Source: DATFXM01 sp035315885
GTDB lineage: Bacteria; Acidobacteriota; Blastocatellia; UBA7656
Direction of reading: 5' to 3'
DNA length: 25,229 nucleotides
NCBI GenBank assembly: GCA_035315885.1
Contig: DATFXM010000072.1
Location: forward strand, 1 to 25,229
The position numbers and the translations under genes were made by a program. This document shows, piece after piece, positions 22,288 through 25,229 of the stretch. A model generated the notes under the pieces. The model did not search any database and was not told where the DNA came from. It saw only the letters and a program-made list of their open reading frames with translations. Position 1 is the first letter of the stretch; every line of letters starts with the position of its first letter.

Positions 22288-23856
22288 ATGAAAAGCACGT
22301 CTGCCCTCGTTCGTTCGCGCTTGTCACTGGCGGCAATCTGTTCGCTCACTTTTCTTCTCTCGGTTGCGCCGGCCGGTCAATCGCGGGGCAAAGCCGCAGC
22401 CAACTCAGCATCCCCAGCAAAGATCATCGAGCGTTGGAAGAAGGCTACTGGAGCGACGGCTCTGGGCAAGTTGCGGCGCGCCAGTCTCGGCGGAACAGTG
22501 AAAGCCTCCGATGGATCTAGCGGGACCTTTTCGATTCAGATGTCGTATCCCGATCAGCTCAGGATCGACATCGACTCTCACGATCTAAAGGTCTCCGAGT
22601 GTTACAACGGCAAGTCGGCGTGGCGCCTCGACGAGCGTGGGCTAAGAACGCTGCTTGGTGCCGACGCGAAGATGCTTCGGCTCGAGGCATTGATTCTGGC
22701 GGGCCACCTCGCGGACCTGGGGCGCAATCGCATTCTGCCAACCAGCGCCGGAACAGCGGACTTGAATGGGCGAAAGTGCGACATCATCGAGCTGGCACGC
22801 GAGGGCGTCACAATAAGGTTATTCTTTGATTCCGCCACCCGCTTGCTGGTCAAACACGAGCGCGCCGGTTCCACCGAGCCGGTGGAATTCTATTATTCCG
22901 ATCATCGGCCAGTCGACGGCTTGATGGAACCGGCTACGATTCGTTTAAAGAGAGGAAACGTCGATGTGACGCTAGCCGTTGATCGCGTTGTTCACAATGG
23001 AGAGATCGTCGCCACCGCATTCCGATACCCGCAAACCGAGGGTTCGCGACCGATGCCGGAACTCGAGCCGCTGATGAAGGCGATCACCGCCAATCAGGAA
23101 AAGCTCGATGAGCTTCGAGAGCAATATACTTGCCGGATGACCGAGACAGTGCGGAAGCTCGACGGCGATGGACGTGTTAAGGAAACTGAGATCAAGTTCT
23201 ACGAAGTGACGCCAGTCGCGGGCAGTTATGTCGAGCGGCTGATAAGCGTCAACGGCAAAGAGCTGTCGGCCTCCGAGCGAGAAAAAGAAGACAAGCGCGT
23301 TCAAAAAGAAATCGAAGAAATCTTGAAGGACAAAGAGAAGGAGAAGCACAAACGAGAACGGGCGCGAGAGGAGGGTGAGAAGTCTAAGGACGACGACGAG
23401 ATTACCATTTCCGACTTCTTGCGGGTCAGCGAGATCACCTCGGTGCGTCGGGAGATTTTTCGAGGGCACGAAGTGATCGCGTTCGACTTCGAGCCGCGCA
23501 AAGGCTACAAGCCGCGAAATCGCGCGGAGAATATCATCAGCAAGCTCGCGGGTACTATCTGGGTAGACGAGGACGCGAGACAAATTGCGAGACTGGAAGC
23601 TCATCTGACGGATTCTTTCAAACTGGGCGGTGGCGTTCTGGCGTCCGTTGGTTCGTCAACTGCTTTTGCGTTCGAGCAGGAAAAAGTGGACGGCGAGTTG
23701 TGGCTGCCGTCATTCGGGGAAGCGAACATTTCTGCGCGGGTGATGTTGTTTGCGAAGTTCAATCGGAGCTTCATGAGGCAGTACAGTGACTACAAGAAGG
23801 CGCATATTGATTCGACCTACAATCTCACGAAGCCAAAGGAAGATAAGAAGAACTGA
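22288..23856 (+). CDS. Secreted protein with two LolA-like regions
   Basis: 522 residues from ATG 22288, which begins a signal peptide (about 1-32); an in-frame GTG at 22237 would put 17 unrelated residues before it. The N-terminal part (about 40-255) has the beta-rich pattern of LolA/outer-membrane-lipoprotein-sorting domains (GGTVKASDGSSGTFSIQM, LRIDID, FYYSDHRPVDGLMEP). A charged, probably coiled-coil segment follows (about 325-385, mostly Glu/Lys/Arg), then a second beta-rich part (about 390-515) with GTIWVDEDARQIARLEAHL and GELWLPSFGEANISARVM. Proteins of this make-up are frequent in Acidobacteriota in my recall. A role in envelope lipid or lipoprotein traffic is only an inference from the fold. 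Confidence 0.72.
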   Translation: MKSTSALVRSRLSLAAICSLTFLLSVAPAGQSRGKAAANSASPAKIIERWKKATGATALGKLRRASLGGTVKASDGSSGTFSIQMSYPDQLRIDIDSHDLKVSECYNGKSAWRLDERGLRTLLGADAKMLRLEALILAGHLADLGRNRILPTSAGTADLNGRKCDIIELAREGVTIRLFFDSATRLLVKHERAGSTEPVEFYYSDHRPVDGLMEPATIRLKRGNVDVTLAVDRVVHNGEIVATAFRYPQTEGSRPMPELEPLMKAITANQEKLDELREQYTCRMTETVRKLDGDGRVKETEIKFYEVTPVAGSYVERLISVNGKELSASEREKEDKRVQKEIEEILKDKEKEKHKRERAREEGEKSKDDDEITISDFLRVSEITSVRREIFRGHEVIAFDFEPRKGYKPRNRAENIISKLAGTIWVDEDARQIARLEAHLTDSFKLGGGVLASVGSSTAFAFEQEKVDGELWLPSFGEANISARVMLFAKFNRSFMRQYSDYKKAHIDSTYNLTKPKEDKKN

Positions 23857-23931
23857 AGAGAGATTCTCCAGCGTTCTCGTGGATTGGCATTGGCGCTGTC
23901 CCCGTTATTAAGCACCAACAGAGCTCAGGTC

Positions 23932-24015
23932 TCACGCAAAGAGCGCCAAGTTTCGCCAAGGCCGCAAAGTGTTCCTGCTTTGCGGTCTTTGCGAATCTTG
24001 GCAGCCTTTGCGTGA
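23932..24015. repeat. Intergenic inverted repeat with CGCAAAG units
   Basis: TCACGCAAA (23932-23940) pairs with TTTGCGTGA (24007-24015); inside it CCAAG (23946-23950) pairs with CTTGG (23997-24001), and CCGCAAAG (23962-23969) with CTTTGCGG (23978-23985) around an eight-base loop. The arms are made of related CGCAAAG/CGCCAAG units. It lies between the LolA-like gene and the ATP synthase operon, upstream of the predicted atp promoter, and may act as a terminator or spacer. The rest of the 280-bp gap (23857-24136) shows nothing but the promoter. Confidence 0.75.
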
Positions 24016-24070
24016 AGCCCGACTTACTCAATCGCTTATATCGGGGACAAGAGCTTCGCGGAGCTGGTTC

Positions 24071-24100
24071 TGGACATTCCGCGGAGTGCGTTGATAGAAT
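24071..24100 (+). promoter_or_regulatory. Probable atp operon promoter
   Basis: -35 TGGACA (24071-24076) and -10 TAGAAT (24095-24100) with an 18-nt spacer, about 36 nt before the TTG start of the atpI-like gene. It is the best promoter match in this gap. Confidence 0.5.
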
Positions 24101-24136
24101 CTGCCGCTTCGAAAATGACCGGGAGACGAGCCACGT

Positions 24137-24559
24137 TTGCAAGACTCTGTCGATAGCGCCCAAGACGATTTCGACCACCACGCCGTAGATCAAAGAATCT
24201 GGCGCCGCAGCCTCTATATTGTCGCGGCGGCGACGATCATTTCCTTCGTCTTTCTGAATCTTCGGGTGGCGTTAGGGCTCACGTTTGGTGGCGCGCTCTC
24301 ACTCCTGAACTACCGCTGGCTGAGAGCCTCTCTTCGCGACATCTTCGAAGCAGCAGCCGACAAGACACCTCCAGGCACACAAGTGAAGTTCATCGCCCGG
24401 TGGTTGATCATTGCCGTAGCGGGATGGGCCGCGGCAAAGACAGGGTTCGTTGACGCGGCTGCAATAATCGCAGGTTTGTTCGCGCCCGCAATAGCGATAC
24501 TGATCGAGGCTGGTTACACTACGATCAAATCGCTCGGGCGAACGCAACGGAGATCCTGA
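24137..24559 (+). CDS. ATP synthase subunit I-like membrane protein
   Basis: 140 residues with about four membrane helices (roughly 26-42, 44-58, 86-104 and 106-126), the size and layout of AtpI-type proteins encoded at the head of F-type ATP synthase operons. AtpI helps assemble the c-ring or carry Mg2+ in some bacteria. The start is TTG 24137 with a GGGAG site 11 bases upstream; no in-frame ATG exists nearby. atpB begins three bases after the stop. Position gives most of the support, because the sequence family is weakly conserved. Confidence 0.75.
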   Translation: MQDSVDSAQDDFDHHAVDQRIWRRSLYIVAAATIISFVFLNLRVALGLTFGGALSLLNYRWLRASLRDIFEAAADKTPPGTQVKFIARWLIIAVAGWAAAKTGFVDAAAIIAGLFAPAIAILIEAGYTTIKSLGRTQRRS

Positions 24560-24562
24560 CAA

Positions 24563-25229
24563 ATGTTGACGGCACTATTAGCTCTTCTCCAGGAGGCGCA
24601 CCAGCCTGCCGCAGAACACGCCGGCGAGCCGGCCGCACAACATTCGGGCGGTCACGCCGAGCCCTGGCTCGTAGAGCAAGCCAATCACCTCTTCGGCGGA
24701 ACAGTGCTCGCCATCGAGCGAGCCATTATGCCCAAAATCTATGGTCTGTTCGGCGCACACTGGCACGAACCGGGTCCCGGCGAAGCAATAATTCCCGGAC
24801 ACGTAGTGATGGTGGTGGTCCTGCTCATCATCATCATCGCCATTGTGCTCCTGATGCGGGGCAACCTGTCGGTGGATCGACCCTCGAAGGGTCAACAGCT
24901 TTTGGAGATCATCGTAGAGCAAATTCGCGGTCTGCTTGATCAGGTCATCGGGCCTTACGGCCGGCGCTACGTTCCGGTGATCGGGTCGTTCGCGGTATTC
25001 ATTCTGATCGGAAACCTGATGGGTCAGATACCTGGGCTCGTAGCTCCAACCGAGAGCATAAACGTAACCGGAGCGCTGGGTCTGACTTCATTTCTTTACT
25101 ACATCGGGAGCGGATTCCGGCAGCAGGGATTCAAATACCTGAAACACTTCACCGGCGGGCTGACGGGCGCGATGTTGTGGGGCATCGGATGGTTGATCTT
25201 TATCGTTGAACTGCTTTCAAACAGCGTGC
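24563..25229 (+). CDS. atpB: ATP synthase F0 subunit a, 3' end cut by the window
   Basis: Stator subunit of the proton channel of F-type ATP synthase in the inner membrane. The frame runs from ATG 24563 off the end of the window, giving 222 complete codons. The N terminus is unusually rich in His, Glu and Ala (about residues 12-34). A membrane helix near 82-98 (VVMVVVLLIIIIAIVLL) follows, then IEQIRG-like VEQIRGLL (about 116-123) and the family motif NLMGQIPGLVAPTESINVTGALGLT, seen here at about 151-175. The essential Arg of the fourth or fifth helix lies beyond the window edge. It should be followed by atpE. Confidence 0.92.
   Translation, partial: MLTALLALLQEAHQPAAEHAGEPAAQHSGGHAEPWLVEQANHLFGGTVLAIERAIMPKIYGLFGAHWHEPGPGEAIIPGHVVMVVVLLIIIIAIVLLMRGNLSVDRPSKGQQLLEIIVEQIRGLLDQVIGPYGRRYVPVIGSFAVFILIGNLMGQIPGLVAPTESINVTGALGLTSFLYYIGSGFRQQGFKYLKHFTGGLTGAMLWGIGWLIFIVELLSNSV

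Noticed and set aside
24578..24922. 114-residue minus-strand frame
   Set aside because: It is antisense to the N-terminal part of atpB, whose membrane helices and motifs are clear.

Overview
The window looks like a piece of the chromosome of a GC-rich Gram-negative bacterium, most likely an Acidobacteriota member (class uncertain). This rests on gene families only: a long secreted LolA-like protein with two similar halves, a TPR-AMIN-Amidase_3 cell-wall amidase, SpeA beside a deoxyhypusine-synthase-like protein, and a Ysc84/SYLF protein. No rRNA or tRNA gene was found. No phage or transposase gene and no CRISPR array is present.

Layout. 1-389: array of 77-nt palindromic repeats and heptanucleotide repeats. 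390-3702 (minus): promoter, long leader with a probable cyclic-di-GMP-I (GEMM-I) riboswitch, lytic transglycosylase, then an amidase with its own promoter; a peptidoglycan-remodelling unit probably under second-messenger control. 3840-8402: aldehyde dehydrogenase (+), convergent ACMSD-like amidohydrolase and S2P-type metalloprotease with CBS domains (-), SixA-like phosphatase and a small membrane protein (+). 8423-9973: acyl-CoA synthetase (-). 10180-12571: pyrimidine deoxynucleotide block, with dcd (+) converging on thyA-folA-dut (-), whose three genes overlap by ATGA. 13041-16034 (+): speA and a DHS-like gene, closed by a GC-rich hairpin. 16156-16854: SYLF protein. 16982-18876 (-): FAD amine oxidase and bicupin. 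19155-21158 (+): BrkB/YihY membrane protein and queA. 21163-22203 (-): secreted TPR protein. 22288-23856 (+): LolA-like protein. 24137-end (+): start of an ATP synthase operon (atpI-like gene, atpB cut by the window edge).

The least ordinary content is between the genes. (1) A GEMM-type aptamer at 3550-3644 on the minus strand lies just downstream of a good sigma-70-like promoter and upstream of the lytic transglycosylase. (2) Many intergenic gaps carry degenerate tandem repeats with a seven-base period but different unit sequences, several of them in inverted pairs around a short core; the largest forms a hairpin with arms of about 95-100 nt between two divergent genes. (3) A separate 77-nt palindromic repeat family occurs as an array at the left edge and as a lone copy at 16878-16970. 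All calls were made by eye; no alignment, folding or database search was run.
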